Source: Ampelomyces quisqualis (lineage: Eukaryota; Ascomycota; Dothideomycetes; Pleosporales; Phaeosphaeriaceae). From it: 64,000 nt of DNA. Below are positions 33,951 through 43,454 of this stretch, piece after piece. Each line of letters begins with the position of its first letter. Position 1 is the first letter of the stretch. The stretch lies in assembly GCA_018398575.1 (NCBI GenBank), contig JAGTXZ010000018.1:620001-684000 (forward strand), read 5' to 3'. A model generated the notes under the pieces. It made no database searches. It saw nothing but the letters and a program-made list of their open reading frames with translations, and was not told where the DNA came from. The translations under genes and the position numbers were made by a program.

Positions 33951-34867
33951 CTACAAGTTAGTCTTCTCCGCCGTGAAGTCCCACAGCATCTTGACCAGCG
34001 AGTCAGGCAGGGTGTAGAGGTCCACATGAAACTCGCCGTCTATGATTTGTTAGCACGGACTCTACCCTGCGTAGTGAGTGTACTAGAGCTTACTCTCGAC
34101 GTCGTTCTTAGTGTACGTCTCGCTGGTCTTGTTATCGTGAACCATGGTGACTACATGCAGCAGGTCGTCCTCGTTTAGCTTCTGCAAACCGTCGGCGAGC
34201 TTCTCCATGTCCACGTTCTTGTCCCTCCGGTTCTTCTTCTTGGCCGCGTCCTTGCCACGGACACCGTTGGCATCAGCGGTGCCAGACTCCTGAAGGAGGG
34301 CGAGCAACTCTGGTTTCGGATTCCGGAATGTCTGCCGTCCAAAGATTAGTGAAGCTCGCGTGCCATTGCATACACGGCGCACTCACGACCTGGTGCTTGG
34401 CCTCGTAGCGCTCTGACTGGAAGTTGAGGTCGTGAGCGAGGGTATGGTCCCCGCCCTTGCCGACCGCAGTGAGTGTAATGCTCATGTCGAACTCTCCCCA
34501 GCCCTTCTCGTCGATGCGGAATGGTGGCTTCTTGAACACTGGGCTTGCATCAGCTTGTTTTCGACGAAGGGACATATTGCCTGGTGTACGCACCTTGCTT
34601 GTTCTTCTCGAATGACGGATGCAGGTTGTATGTGGCCTTCTCGAACACGGTAGGCATGACCTCAGCGCCCTGTTCGTCCAGCAGCCAGATCTCGATGCTC
34701 CATCCTCGCATGGGGTAGCCCTCAACGGGCGACGGCTCGGCACTGTTCGCGTGTCAGCTAGGAAGTGTATGCAACGCGCAGACGCGGAATTGCGTGCGCT
34801 GCGCGTGACACACGTACATGGGCTTCTGGTGGGTGATGAGCTTGACCCATCGCTTGATGTCGGGCAT
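33951..34867 (-). CDS. taf14: Taf14-like YEATS domain protein
   Basis: Five exons, 34867-34818, 34742-34594, 34538-34387, 34331-34094 and 34039-33951, give 225 residues. Residues 1-125 are a YEATS domain: KRWVKLITHQKP, GYPMRGWSIEIWLLDEQG, ATYNLHPSFEKNKQ, FKKPPFRIDEKGWGEFDMS and HDLNFQSERYEAKHQV. The C-terminal 65 residues (KLADGLQKLNEDDLLHVVTM ... GEFHVDLYTLPDSLVKMLWD) match the extra-terminal (ET) module of Taf14. In yeast Taf14 is shared by TFIID, TFIIF, SWI/SNF, INO80 and NuA3, reads acylated histone H3, and binds partner peptides through the ET module. The basic linker (KDAAKKKNRRDKN) joins the two. All four introns lie at junctions that restore conserved text. It is a single-copy nuclear protein, and the next gene upstream on the same strand is Yrb1. 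Confidence 0.94.
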
Positions 34868-35487
34868 CTTGTCTGCTGGTACAGGTGCGCGTCGTGTATT
34901 GTAATAGTCGTATCGGGTCGAGCGGTAGGCGGCGACAATGCGCGAGCGCGAGGTGGATTTGCGCGCTTTGGGTGTTTGCAAAGTTGATGCGCGTGTAGTT
35001 GAGAGGCTGTCGCGGTCGCGGTCGCGGTGGTGGCTGGTCGCCAACGTTGATTCGGCAGCGGGAGACGCAAGTGGGTAGCGGGGCGGCGGACAATTGCCTG
35101 TAGCTCTACCTCTTGGCAAGCGAATGCAAGCCGCACGCGAGATAAAGCTGCCTGCAGATGCAGGGTCTCGTGAGCGATAGTCAGGGGGTGAATTGCTTAA
35201 CACAAAAGGCTAGAGATCTTCCATCATTCATGTCGAGGGGAGAGACGCATGGTATTCTAGCTGCTGCCACCTACAATCACGTTCTCTAGACCGCTTCGAA
35301 TAGCCCCAAACGGGGCTGCCATTGGCTACAGGCCAGGCGTATTGTAGCTTCTATCTAGTATGTGCAGGGTATGTAGAGCGCTCTACCGCTATCGTAGGAC
35401 ACCATTCCAAGATGCCAACGCTCATCATGCGTGCATGCTTTTCCCATACGTCATATACCTCCAATCCCAAGCGTCATCTCGACTCGC
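34868..35487. other. Taf14 promoter / Yrb1 3' region
   Basis: About 620 bp between two same-strand genes. Frames here are random. GC- and CG-dinucleotide-rich repeats such as tcgcggtcgcggtcgcggt lie near 35010. Confidence 0.5.
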
Positions 35488-36413
35488 TTACTGCTCACCC
35501 TTTCCGAACAGTGCCTCGTTCTCTTGCTGAGCCTTGATGAAAGCCTCTTTGAAACCATTGGCGTCTGCACGCTTCAAGTCAGTGTATGCTCATTTCCTTC
35601 AAAGCTACGGATACTCACTCTCGCTGTTGGCAAAGCGGATGGCCAAAGTCTGGGCCTCAGGCTCTCCCTCACTGACATCGGCAGCGGCGTTCCAGACCCA
35701 GCTGCGGTCGCTGCCGACGTTGGGCGAAAGCTTCATGTCCGGGACAACTGTGCACGTCTCAGTATACATGGTCCAGCCTCTGCAGTTCGTAGCTCGTACC
35801 GTAGTGGTTGGCGCAGACCTTGAGCGTCTTGTCGCGTCGCATGACGAGGCGGGTCTTGCCATTCTCCTTGTGCTTCAGTAATCGGACGTCGCCAGTGCCC
35901 CTCTCCTTCCACTCCCTTGACTCCCTGTCGAACTTGAAGAGCTTAGCGCGCATCTTGAAGACTTGCTCCTCGAGCTCCTCGTTGGTCTTGGTGTCGACTT
36001 TCTCGGTAAGATGGACAACGGGCTGGAAGTCAACGTCGGGCTCCTCGCTCTCTGGGTTCTCGTCCTGTGGTATCTTAGTAACAGCCTGAAAGCCACGAAC
36101 ACTAGCAACATACCGCCTCTGGCTTCTTGGTCGCGCCTGAGGGCTCATCGGCGTCGTCTGCCTCCTCCTTCTTCACCTTCGCGGGGCCGCCACCAAACAT
36201 GGAGAAGACATTGTCCTTCACTGCAGCAGCGGCAGAAGATGCAGCCTCGGTCGCCTTCTCGGTAATCGGCTTGTCATCCTTGGTCTCAGTGGTTGTGTCG
36301 GGCTTGTTGGCGGCGATGTCGGTGGTGACCTTCGCAGTCTCGTCCTTAACAAGTCGCGCACCAGGGTCGGCGACCTGGTCAGCGGCAGGGTCAGGTTTGG
36401 CAACGTCAGACAT
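35488..36413 (-). CDS. yrb1: Ran-binding protein 1 (Yrb1), RanGTP co-regulator
   Basis: Exons 36413-36114, 36064-35800, 35747-35619 and 35564-35488 give 256 residues. The first 100 residues are a charged Ala/Lys/Asp/Thr-rich extension with a hydrophobic NVFSMFGGG motif. From about 108 on is a RanBD1 domain: FQPVVHLTEKVDTKTNEEL, VFKMRAKLFKFDRESREW, KERGTGDVRLLKHKENGKT, RLVMRRDKTLKVCANHYV, SDRSWVWNAAADVSEGE and LAIRFANSENANGFKEAF. The KERGTGD and WVWNAAAD motifs are diagnostic. In the family it binds RanGTP, promotes RanGAP action in the cytoplasm and so supports nuclear transport. The acidic end of the domain fits that role. The exon joints at NHY/VVP and SE/NANG restore family text. Confidence 0.94.
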
Positions 36414-36702
36414 GTTGCAGGCCTTCTTTGAATTAGGATTTTAGATAGAGGGAGTCGTGGGTGGGAGCAGAAAAATGTTGTGCGAGTGGTACAGTGTTCA
36501 GACGTTGTCTGTGTTTAGCACCTTTAGATTTTGGGGCGGAAGCTGCGATAATGGAGGGGTCGAAGACCATGCTCGTTTGGGCACTAGGCCGACGCTAGCA
36601 CGTGCACGAAGTTCACTCGTCGCCTGCACGAGGTCTCTTGGTTAACCGAGAAACCCGGATATAGAGCCTGTGCGCAGTAGATTTGAGCTCAAGACGTTAT
36701 TA
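36414..36702. other. Yrb1 promoter region
   Basis: No gene seen. It lies upstream of Yrb1 and carries no recognised element other than the adjoining mini-element. Confidence 0.4.
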
Positions 36703-36842
36703 CACTACAACAAAACCTTTTAGAGAAAATCCAAACTTGTACAAAGGCAAGCATAGTGTTTTTGAAAATTCGATCTCTTTTAGAACTACACAAAAAGGTG
36801 TAGCGCTGTCCCAGGAGTGCTCAAATTCACTTTTTTGTAGTG
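36703..36842. mobile_element. 140-bp MITE-like element with CACTA-type ends
   Basis: Left end CACTACAACAAAA; the reverse complement of the right end reads CACTACAAAAAAG, so the terminal inverted repeats match at 11 of 12 positions. The interior is non-coding, A/T-rich relative to its flanks, and contains a hairpin at 36786-36803 (CTACAC...GTGTAG). Ends beginning CACTACAA are typical of CACTA (En/Spm-like) elements, which normally make 3-bp target duplications; here the flanks (TTA left, AGC right) do not match, so the duplication is absent or mutated. No transposase is present, so mobility would need one in trans. Confidence 0.62.
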
Positions 36843-37193
36843 AGCGAACCTTATCCGTAGTTTTGGTAAGGAAGTGAGTCACCTGTTCCAACAGGCAGCT
36901 CTCTGCCGCCCATATGGAGCATAGCAACATACACCTAGCCCGGCATTCATAGGTAAGCAATTGGTTGAAACATGGGATTCTAATCATCGTCGCGGGACAA
37001 AATTGAGGCCGCATACATGCTCGTCTACCAAAGCCACCCCGAAGGCCACTTCCATCAGAAGCTCCTGTTCCGTATCTGGGTATAGGCCCTAAGTCTCAAA
37101 ACAAAACGCCGGAAACCATCGACCACACCCAATAACTAAACGCCCAAACACCGTCCATGAACAGAGAACCCGTCTGGTCGAAGTCCACATTCT
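36843..37193. other. intergenic
   Basis: No gene seen between the mini-element and the 3' end of the membrane protein gene. Confidence 0.45.
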
Positions 37194-39467
37194 TCAAGCC
37201 TCTTCGCGCATCTTGGCGCAAGCCCAGCTCTCCTTGTTAGTTCCTTCGCTGCTTGATAGGCCCGAAGCCCTCTCTGTCAGGCAACGCGCCCATATGGCTC
37301 TCATCCTAAGCTTCGACAAGTATGACGATCGTCGGATGGGTGCAGTGACTTCTTGTACTCCGGCCCATACCGCCTCCGGGACCTGCGCAGCAAGCCCAGC
37401 TCTGGCACTGAGTCGGTGGGCCATCACTTCCTTCGCGCTCTGTAGGCAAGCTTTGAGGTAGGGGGCAGTATGCCTGATTTCGTTCGACATATGTCGAGCG
37501 GTGACATCCAGTTCACTTAGACTCGCCGAAAGACCCTGCGCAGCACTTGCTGAAAGGTTGGACAAACTGCTCTGCGTGTTGGCGAGATTCGTTTTGGTTA
37601 GATCGAAGAGCTGATCTATCATCGTCTTGTTGTGCCCTAGTGCGATCTGGAAGGTTTGCTGAAGCAGAGGCTTCGAGTAACTTGCAATGCTGACATTGAA
37701 GCTGCCAAAGGGATATTGTTGTTCAAGTTCCACCACATAGACACCATTGATTGTCCTATTATAGCGAACCGAAACTGTTTGTGCCTGACGCCAAACTTCA
37801 ATTTGAAGTTGGGGCTTCTTTCGCGCGTTCAGCATCTCTTTGTTGGGTACCAGCCTGAACTGATGTGCGTCAGTGGGTTCGATCTCGAAATGGACCAGCT
37901 TTTCCGCCTTCTTCTTGGCTTGCTTCGGAGGATTGGCCTGTGGTGGGACGATCGTGAAACTCCTTCGGGTCGATGCAACAGTCAGAATTGGGACAGAGAT
38001 AGTTGCCGGGGTTTCTAGAGGAATTGATCGTGTGGAGCATAGGTCAAGCAGGGGCTCAGATTTTATGCGATCTGCCTCTATGCTTGTTCCCCCGCGAAGC
38101 ATAGGCACCAGAATAGGAGTATACAACGGTCCCAGGATCATCGCCGAGAACAGCGCGATTACGGCGAGCAACGTTACTTTGCTACGCTGAGCGGACCCAA
38201 GTTGCTTTGCGTATTGTTTCCACGTCCAAGTGTTGCCACCTGGCACGGCCCGGGCACCTTTCTCGTTGGCGGTCAACAAGTGAGGGCTGATGAGAGCTAG
38301 ATGCCGGTTGATCTGAGACGACTCTAGCTCACTGAATGTATAGAGATCAATGGGTAGAACCTCCTTCAAATCGAACTCAGCTTCCGCGTCGTCGCGGCCT
38401 TCCATACATACACGAAGACTTCGTGAATCGTACGACAAAGCTCCTTTGCCGTAGTTTCGGGTAGAAGTTATCTCCAGAAAGGGTACTTGCTCGTGAGCGA
38501 GTAATTGTCGGATATAAGGGGATGCACCAGCAATCTCGCTTGGGTCCGGAGTTGATAGCTGGCAGAAGACAACTAGGTCGGGCCTTACCTCTGACGACAA
38601 TGGACGGCCCTGGCCAAGTACAAGCTGTTTTCCGTTGCTGAGACTCAACGCAACGCGGGGGGAGCCTTTCTCTGCTGGGAGAATGCGTGTCTTGATGCAG
38701 TGGTCGACGTGCATGATTGGGCCGTACGGTTCCATCTGACCTTGTACCATAATGGATCGAGAAGTGCTTGGGCCGGCCATGAGTGCCGCAGATATCTTCG
38801 CAGTCATGACATCCTCGTTCCATTTGTCTGGCTCACCGATGTAAAGTATGTTGTATGAGTCTGGAGTAGGAACGGACAGATTAGACAAGGCGGCTTTGAG
38901 CACGACTCTGACCTCCGAACTCTGGTATTGTTCGAGTATAGGGTAACGGGTGCCGTCCTCGTCAGGGAAAGTACGCGTCACCTTTGAACCTTGGCTGACA
39001 CCATCGTCTTGACCAGGCTGCTCGTCGAGCCGTATCGTGTGCGAGCTGTCTCCCACGAGTGTGGGACCCTCAGTAAGTGTGCTGTCATCGGTGCTATGAA
39101 TCGATCGTGCGGCCTGTTGCTGCTGATCTGAAGCTGCAAACGGGAGCGAGGCAGTGCTGTGCTGCATTGCACCGGTATCAGTGCCATAGTCAATATCGTC
39201 GTCGCTAAAGTTGGAGGCGTCGTCGGGCGTGTAGCCGTCGGTGGACGCGATGGACTCCGTGTGAGCGTCATCGTCTGATGTTTCAAGCAGGCTGTCACCG
39301 AGGAACTCGAAGGCGCTGTCCTCTAGAGAGCTGCCAGCCTCTTGTTGCGGGCGTCGGGAGGTGGACCTCATGATGAGTGCGTCAAGGTCGAGCTTCTCGA
39401 GCGAGCGACTGATCTGCACTGGAGGATACTTGAGATCTTGCGAGCATTCGATGGTGCTATCAGACAT
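37194..39467 (-). CDS. single-pass membrane protein of unknown function
   Basis: A single frame of 757 residues from the chosen MSDSTIECSQ start; an in-frame ATG at 39524 would add 19 hydrophobic/basic residues and cannot be excluded. Residues 30-180 are acidic and disordered (for example DASNFSDDDIDYGTDTG). Residues 185-400 look globular, with alternating strands and helices (YNILYIGEPDKWNEDVMTA, RPDLVVFCQLSTPDPSEIAG, IRQLLAHEQVPFLEITSTR), an alpha/beta pattern reminiscent of a nucleotide or sugar-binding fold, which is inference. One transmembrane segment spans about 430-457. The C-terminal 300 residues include a beta-rich part (QIEVWRQAQTVSVRYNRTI, VYVVELEQQYPFGSFNVSI) and a helical tail. 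I do not recognise a family. It could be a nuclear envelope or ER protein. Confidence 0.8.
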   Translation of the reverse strand: MSDSTIECSQDLKYPPVQISRSLEKLDLDALIMRSTSRRPQQEAGSSLEDSAFEFLGDSLLETSDDDAHTESIASTDGYTPDDASNFSDDDIDYGTDTGAMQHSTASLPFAASDQQQQAARSIHSTDDSTLTEGPTLVGDSSHTIRLDEQPGQDDGVSQGSKVTRTFPDEDGTRYPILEQYQSSEVRVVLKAALSNLSVPTPDSYNILYIGEPDKWNEDVMTAKISAALMAGPSTSRSIMVQGQMEPYGPIMHVDHCIKTRILPAEKGSPRVALSLSNGKQLVLGQGRPLSSEVRPDLVVFCQLSTPDPSEIAGASPYIRQLLAHEQVPFLEITSTRNYGKGALSYDSRSLRVCMEGRDDAEAEFDLKEVLPIDLYTFSELESSQINRHLALISPHLLTANEKGARAVPGGNTWTWKQYAKQLGSAQRSKVTLLAVIALFSAMILGPLYTPILVPMLRGGTSIEADRIKSEPLLDLCSTRSIPLETPATISVPILTVASTRRSFTIVPPQANPPKQAKKKAEKLVHFEIEPTDAHQFRLVPNKEMLNARKKPQLQIEVWRQAQTVSVRYNRTINGVYVVELEQQYPFGSFNVSIASYSKPLLQQTFQIALGHNKTMIDQLFDLTKTNLANTQSSLSNLSASAAQGLSASLSELDVTARHMSNEIRHTAPYLKACLQSAKEVMAHRLSARAGLAAQVPEAVWAGVQEVTAPIRRSSYLSKLRMRAIWARCLTERASGLSSSEGTNKESWACAKMREEA

Positions 39468-40295
39468 GTTAGTATGCAGCTGGTTTGTGATACGCAGAAG
39501 GAGCACCCGTGCAGTGCAGTTCAAAGCAACGCAGAGCAGAGCGCGAAGCAGTCCGAAACCGAGTGTACAGGATGTGGGACAGCGCTGCCTAAAGCTAGTG
39601 TCCGGCGAAAGTGGAGCCTTGGGGAAGGGGTGATGTGGAGAGCGGGCAACACGTACTCTTTGGGATGCTGGACGACGAGAGTTGCAGTCCGAGGCAGCAG
39701 TGTTGATAGAAGCTGGTCAAGTTGCAAGGGAGAAGTATAGGTGAGTCGTGGCAGTTGGATGTCTACGACCATGCAGCAAGAGGTCACAGAGTGCAGCTGA
39801 TGGAGGTAGCGGGGCCGTTCAACGCCCAATGATCTAGTCTACCCCACCTCCGATTAGATACGCCACCGCGCGACAAGCAAGCAAGCCAGGCACGCCAGGC
39901 AAGTCAGTTAAGAGATGCAACATTTCGGCGGTCTCTGTCCAGAAGTTCTAGGAGGTGACAAAGAGCAAGGAATTAGGCCAACAAGGTTGCAGATGCAGTT
40001 GGTAGAAGCCCCCCACCCTGCTTGCAAGGGCAACCAAATTGTAGTGAGCCAGTACGTCAGCACGGAGTCAAGTCCTCGCGCATATCAACACCTATCTCTT
40101 TTTATCATACGATTCGCAACTCGCATTGCGTCAGATGCGTTTACATGTGCTCAAGCGTTCGACCATACTTGCTCCAGTAGTGGAGCGCCAGACCCGTAAT
40201 GTAACCACCCACGCCATGCTGAAAAGGGTATAGACGCTAGTACTCCGCCGATATGCGCGCTAAAAAATCATACACAATCATGCCGGGCATCGTTT
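39468..40295. other. intergenic
   Basis: No convincing gene. It holds the upstream region of the membrane protein gene and the 3' region of the mannosyltransferase. Short GCAAGC/CCAGGC repeats lie near 39870-39900. Confidence 0.5.
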
Positions 40296-41935
40296 TCATA
40301 GCCTGCGTGGATCTGGTGATGCCCAGCCGCCGGCGACCTCCACCCACTCTGCCAGACAAGACCCTTCCTTGCCTTCAATGTCCCCAATGTCCGTGTCACA
40401 CTTGCAGCGACAGCCAACTCCGTTTTCTTTGACAGGGTCTGGTGTTGCCCAGTACCTGTCTTCTTCGTACCGCGCCTTCTCATCAAGTGTCGTCATCTCC
40501 AGATAGGGATCCCTAGCCAATTGGCGTGCGGGCGCATTAGCTGGGCAATGCTGGATCGTGGTATGTCGGTAGCCTATGTCGCGGAAGTAGTGGATATCTC
40601 CAGGGCCAAGGAGCACACCGGCGGCAAGGGAATGTATCGGAGCGTCTCCCCAACGTTCCATCCAGAACCCGCCGCTACGATCCATCATCTCGAAGAAGTC
40701 ATTGTACTCTTTGCTTCTGAACCAGTCGAGCCTGGCGATTTCGAAGTTGCTCCAGAAATGGCACATGTTGTACGATTCGCCCTCCATTTGTTCTGGATCA
40801 ATCTCGGGCAAATCATTTGCGCCTGGTTCCGGTTCCAGTATTTCCTGTGTAGTAGCCTTCTTGGATTTCCGACCCGTCTTGGGCATCATATCATCATCCT
40901 CCACCTTCGGTTTCTCTACAAACATTTCCCACAAGCCTTGCGATGTGATGTTATTCACTCTCTTGAAGGCCGAGGCGTAGCGCCAAATGTTGGGAACAGT
41001 CTCGCGCAGTTCCTTGACAGCGATAGTGAAGCCGTAAGTCTTGCCGTGTCGCTCCATGTGGATGAACGGGTCGTAGGTAATGTCGCAAAAGTACTTGATG
41101 TCAGGCTCGAGGCGCCAGTACCAGTCATACTTGCGCAATAGGTCGTGTTGGTAGAATTTACTGCAGTTGTTAGCTCCAGAACCTGGACTCGGCAGACTAC
41201 GCTTACCCTGAGTAGAAGCGGCACATGTGATGATAGCTCTCCATGCCACCATACATGATAGCATCGTCCCCTTGTTTGGCAATGCCTTCCTTGGCGACCG
41301 CGGGATCGACCCAGTCGGGGAAGCCCCAGTGTTCTGATGATATCTGTCCCCACTCGACATGTGCGCTTGTGTAGTTCAGGACCGTCTCTTTGAAGGTCTC
41401 GTTGAAGACTCCGTCGTTCAAGAAGACATAAGGGTAGTGGAACCACCGATTGAAATGCCTCTCGATGGACTTGACTGATTGTATCACGCCTTCGAGCTCT
41501 TGATTTCGCGCCAGTACTACGAACGCGGCGTTCGCTCGGGGTGCGTTGACTCGAGGTTCGAGACAGCCTACAGCGAAGGGCTTGTCATGTCGCTCGCTGA
41601 TTTTCCTGTTCAATTATCAGTGACCATGAGCAGTGAAAAAATTACGTTGGCGCATACCGTATCGAGGGAGGCGTGCCGGCGGGCATGTTCATAAGCTCGT
41701 TGGAATCGGGTGAGCGCGCAAACAGTGTCAGGATGACAATAAGCACCAGGCACGGGAATAGTAGGACCAAGGCCAACGGTACCGAGAAGGACGAATCGCC
41801 CGTCAAGCGTACACGGCGGTTGAAGAAGCCAGTACGTGGAGCAGCCTTTTCAGCGCGACGTGGTGCTCCTTCAGATTTCTCTGAGCCATCTTTCGAAGTT
41901 GGCAATCGCCTCGTCACATCTTGAGGCTGCGCCAT
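40296..41935 (-). CDS. GT15 alpha-1,2-mannosyltransferase (KTR/MNT family)
   Basis: Exons 41935-41658, 41605-41207 and 41160-40296 give 513 residues. It is a type II membrane protein: a basic cytosolic tail, then a signal anchor at about 50-73 (VPLALVLLFPCLVLIVILTL). The lumenal GT15 domain carries AAFVVLARNQELEGVIQSV, HFNRWFHYPYVFLNDG, WYWRLEPDIKYFCDITYDPF and YNMCHFWSNFEIARLDWFRS, the last holding the glutamate proposed as catalytic in Kre2. It ends with GGFWMERWGDAPIHSLAAGV. The family transfers mannose from GDP-mannose to N- and O-linked glycans in the Golgi and matters for the cell wall. An acidic insert of about 45 residues (VEDDDMMPKTGRKSKK...) lies before the YNMCHFW block, and a Cys-rich tail (GCRCKCDTDIG) follows. 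Which KTR subgroup it belongs to needs a tree; Ktr4-like is my guess. Confidence 0.93.
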
Positions 41936-42544
41936 TGCCGCGAGTTAGATCCCAGGAGCTGACAAGCTTTGCTGCCGGTGGCAGCTGTTCTGCAACGGAT
42001 CAAGCCGGGTGTGCAATGCGCGTGGAGTTGTGAAGCCGTGGTGAGGCAGAGTGTGGTTGTGGCCACGGAAGGACACGTGATCGTCCGCACAAGTTTGGAG
42101 CTGGTAACGAGCGTATGGAGTACACCGCGGGCCGACAATGGCGGTGTTCCGCGAGAGATGCTCAAGTCGTTCACTGCCGAGCGGTGTGGGGCTGTTTAGC
42201 AGTAGCAGGAGAAGTGTTTAGTCGCAGTCGCGTTGTGTAGGGCCGAGGAAGCTGCCTGCCAAGCAGAGGCCACCGGCAACTACTACCTGACCACGCAAGG
42301 GCTCCTCTTCGCGCGTGCTAGGTCAATTCACGCGGCGGCACATCGCGATTCAAGACGATGATGAATCCTGTGGAGACGGGCAACGTGCGTCATCGGAGAT
42401 AACATTGCCAAGACATCTGCAGCAGAGCCGCCCCGCACATCTCCCGGCCAATCGTCGACCTAGCGCCGTTGTGCAGTCTTGGCCTGACCAAAATACTTCC
42501 GGGGCGTACCCGCTCTGCTCACCATCAACACATTCAGCGACGCA
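41936..42544. promoter_or_regulatory. divergent promoter region, GT15 / DUF4604
   Basis: About 610 bp between the outward-facing start codons of the mannosyltransferase and the DUF4604 gene. Frames here are chance. No TATA box or known site was recognised. Confidence 0.5.
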
Positions 42545-43083
42545 ATGAGCTTCAAAGCCAAGGACCTCCACTTTGGTACACTGATGCTCCAATCCGAAGA
42601 GGTCTCGGCTATTGACAATATGTAGATAATGAACAGCCTGCGTTCTTACGTCGGCTACGAGGAGAGCTGACAAGCGGAGATACCGCGCGCCATGAACAGC
42701 CAATACAGCGAAACAAGCGACTTAAAAATGACGACGAGGATGATGCTCCCACATACGTCCTAGAAGAAACCAAGGAATCTCTGACCAAAGAAGAATATGA
42801 AGCCCTAGTCTCTGAGAAGGACTCTAAGGATGGAGCAAAGCTCGAGACAGGGAGCGCAAGTAAGGAGGCGCAAAATGAGCTCGAAGTAAAACCCAAAGAT
42901 AAAATTGCCGAGGTAGGGACGGGTTCAAAGAAGAGAAAGGCAGCCAAGATCGTGAACGAGGAGGATGAGGGAGGCTCCACAAATACAACCAAGGACACCA
43001 TTCAGACTGGCGTTAAAGCGATGAAGAAGCCAAAGAAGAAAGCTAAGGCTGTAAAGCTCACATTCGGCGATGAAGAAGCGTAG
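42545..43083 (+). CDS. DUF4604 family protein
   Basis: Exons 42545-42575 and 42626-43083 give 162 residues. The 50-nt intron (gtacac...tgtag) joins MSFKAKDLHF to DNEQPAFLRRLRGEL, the DUF4604 N-terminal signature. HEQPIQRNKRLKNDDEDDAP, TYVLEETKESLTKEEYEALV and a very basic KKRKAAK and KKPKKKAKAVKL end follow, again as in that family (short nuclear-looking, Lys/Glu-rich proteins of unknown function). The long open frames on the opposite strand across the same bases, with Ser/Phe/Val-rich translations, are shadows. Basic clusters suggest a nuclear or nucleolar location (inference). Confidence 0.9.
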
Positions 43084-43454
43084 GGGTTTGTCTTCAAATC
43101 CAGAGCATACTGGAACATCGTCAAGCATTCCAACCAACAGCGTGTCTATGCTAAAAGCCGGAAAGACTTCGCATATCTTTTTTCCTATCGCGAGTAGGAG
43201 GATTTTTTGATTAGGAGCCTCTGAAGTTTTTTCAACGTCGAACAATCATGTCAAGGCTTCAAAGATCAGCATTGACAAGTGATACACAGTGAGTTCATCT
43301 TTGCGTCCTGGATCCTGGTAGTCTCAGCTAGGCTACGTTCTAATATTTCAAATTTGAAGATGAATTCAGATTGATGTAGTACAGGCCTACAAGCAAGCAA
43401 CTAGAAATTACTTGGTGCTATTCGCCTAGTGCAGCCATGCCTTCGCACTCTATG
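43084..43454. other. convergent 3' intergenic
   Basis: A short space between the convergent DUF4604 and transporter genes. It should hold both polyadenylation regions and contains A/T-rich stretches (43330-43370). No gene is seen. Confidence 0.5.

Noticed and set aside
42609..43245. Two - strand frames of 130 and 106 codons
   Set aside because: Shadows of the DUF4604 gene on the + strand.
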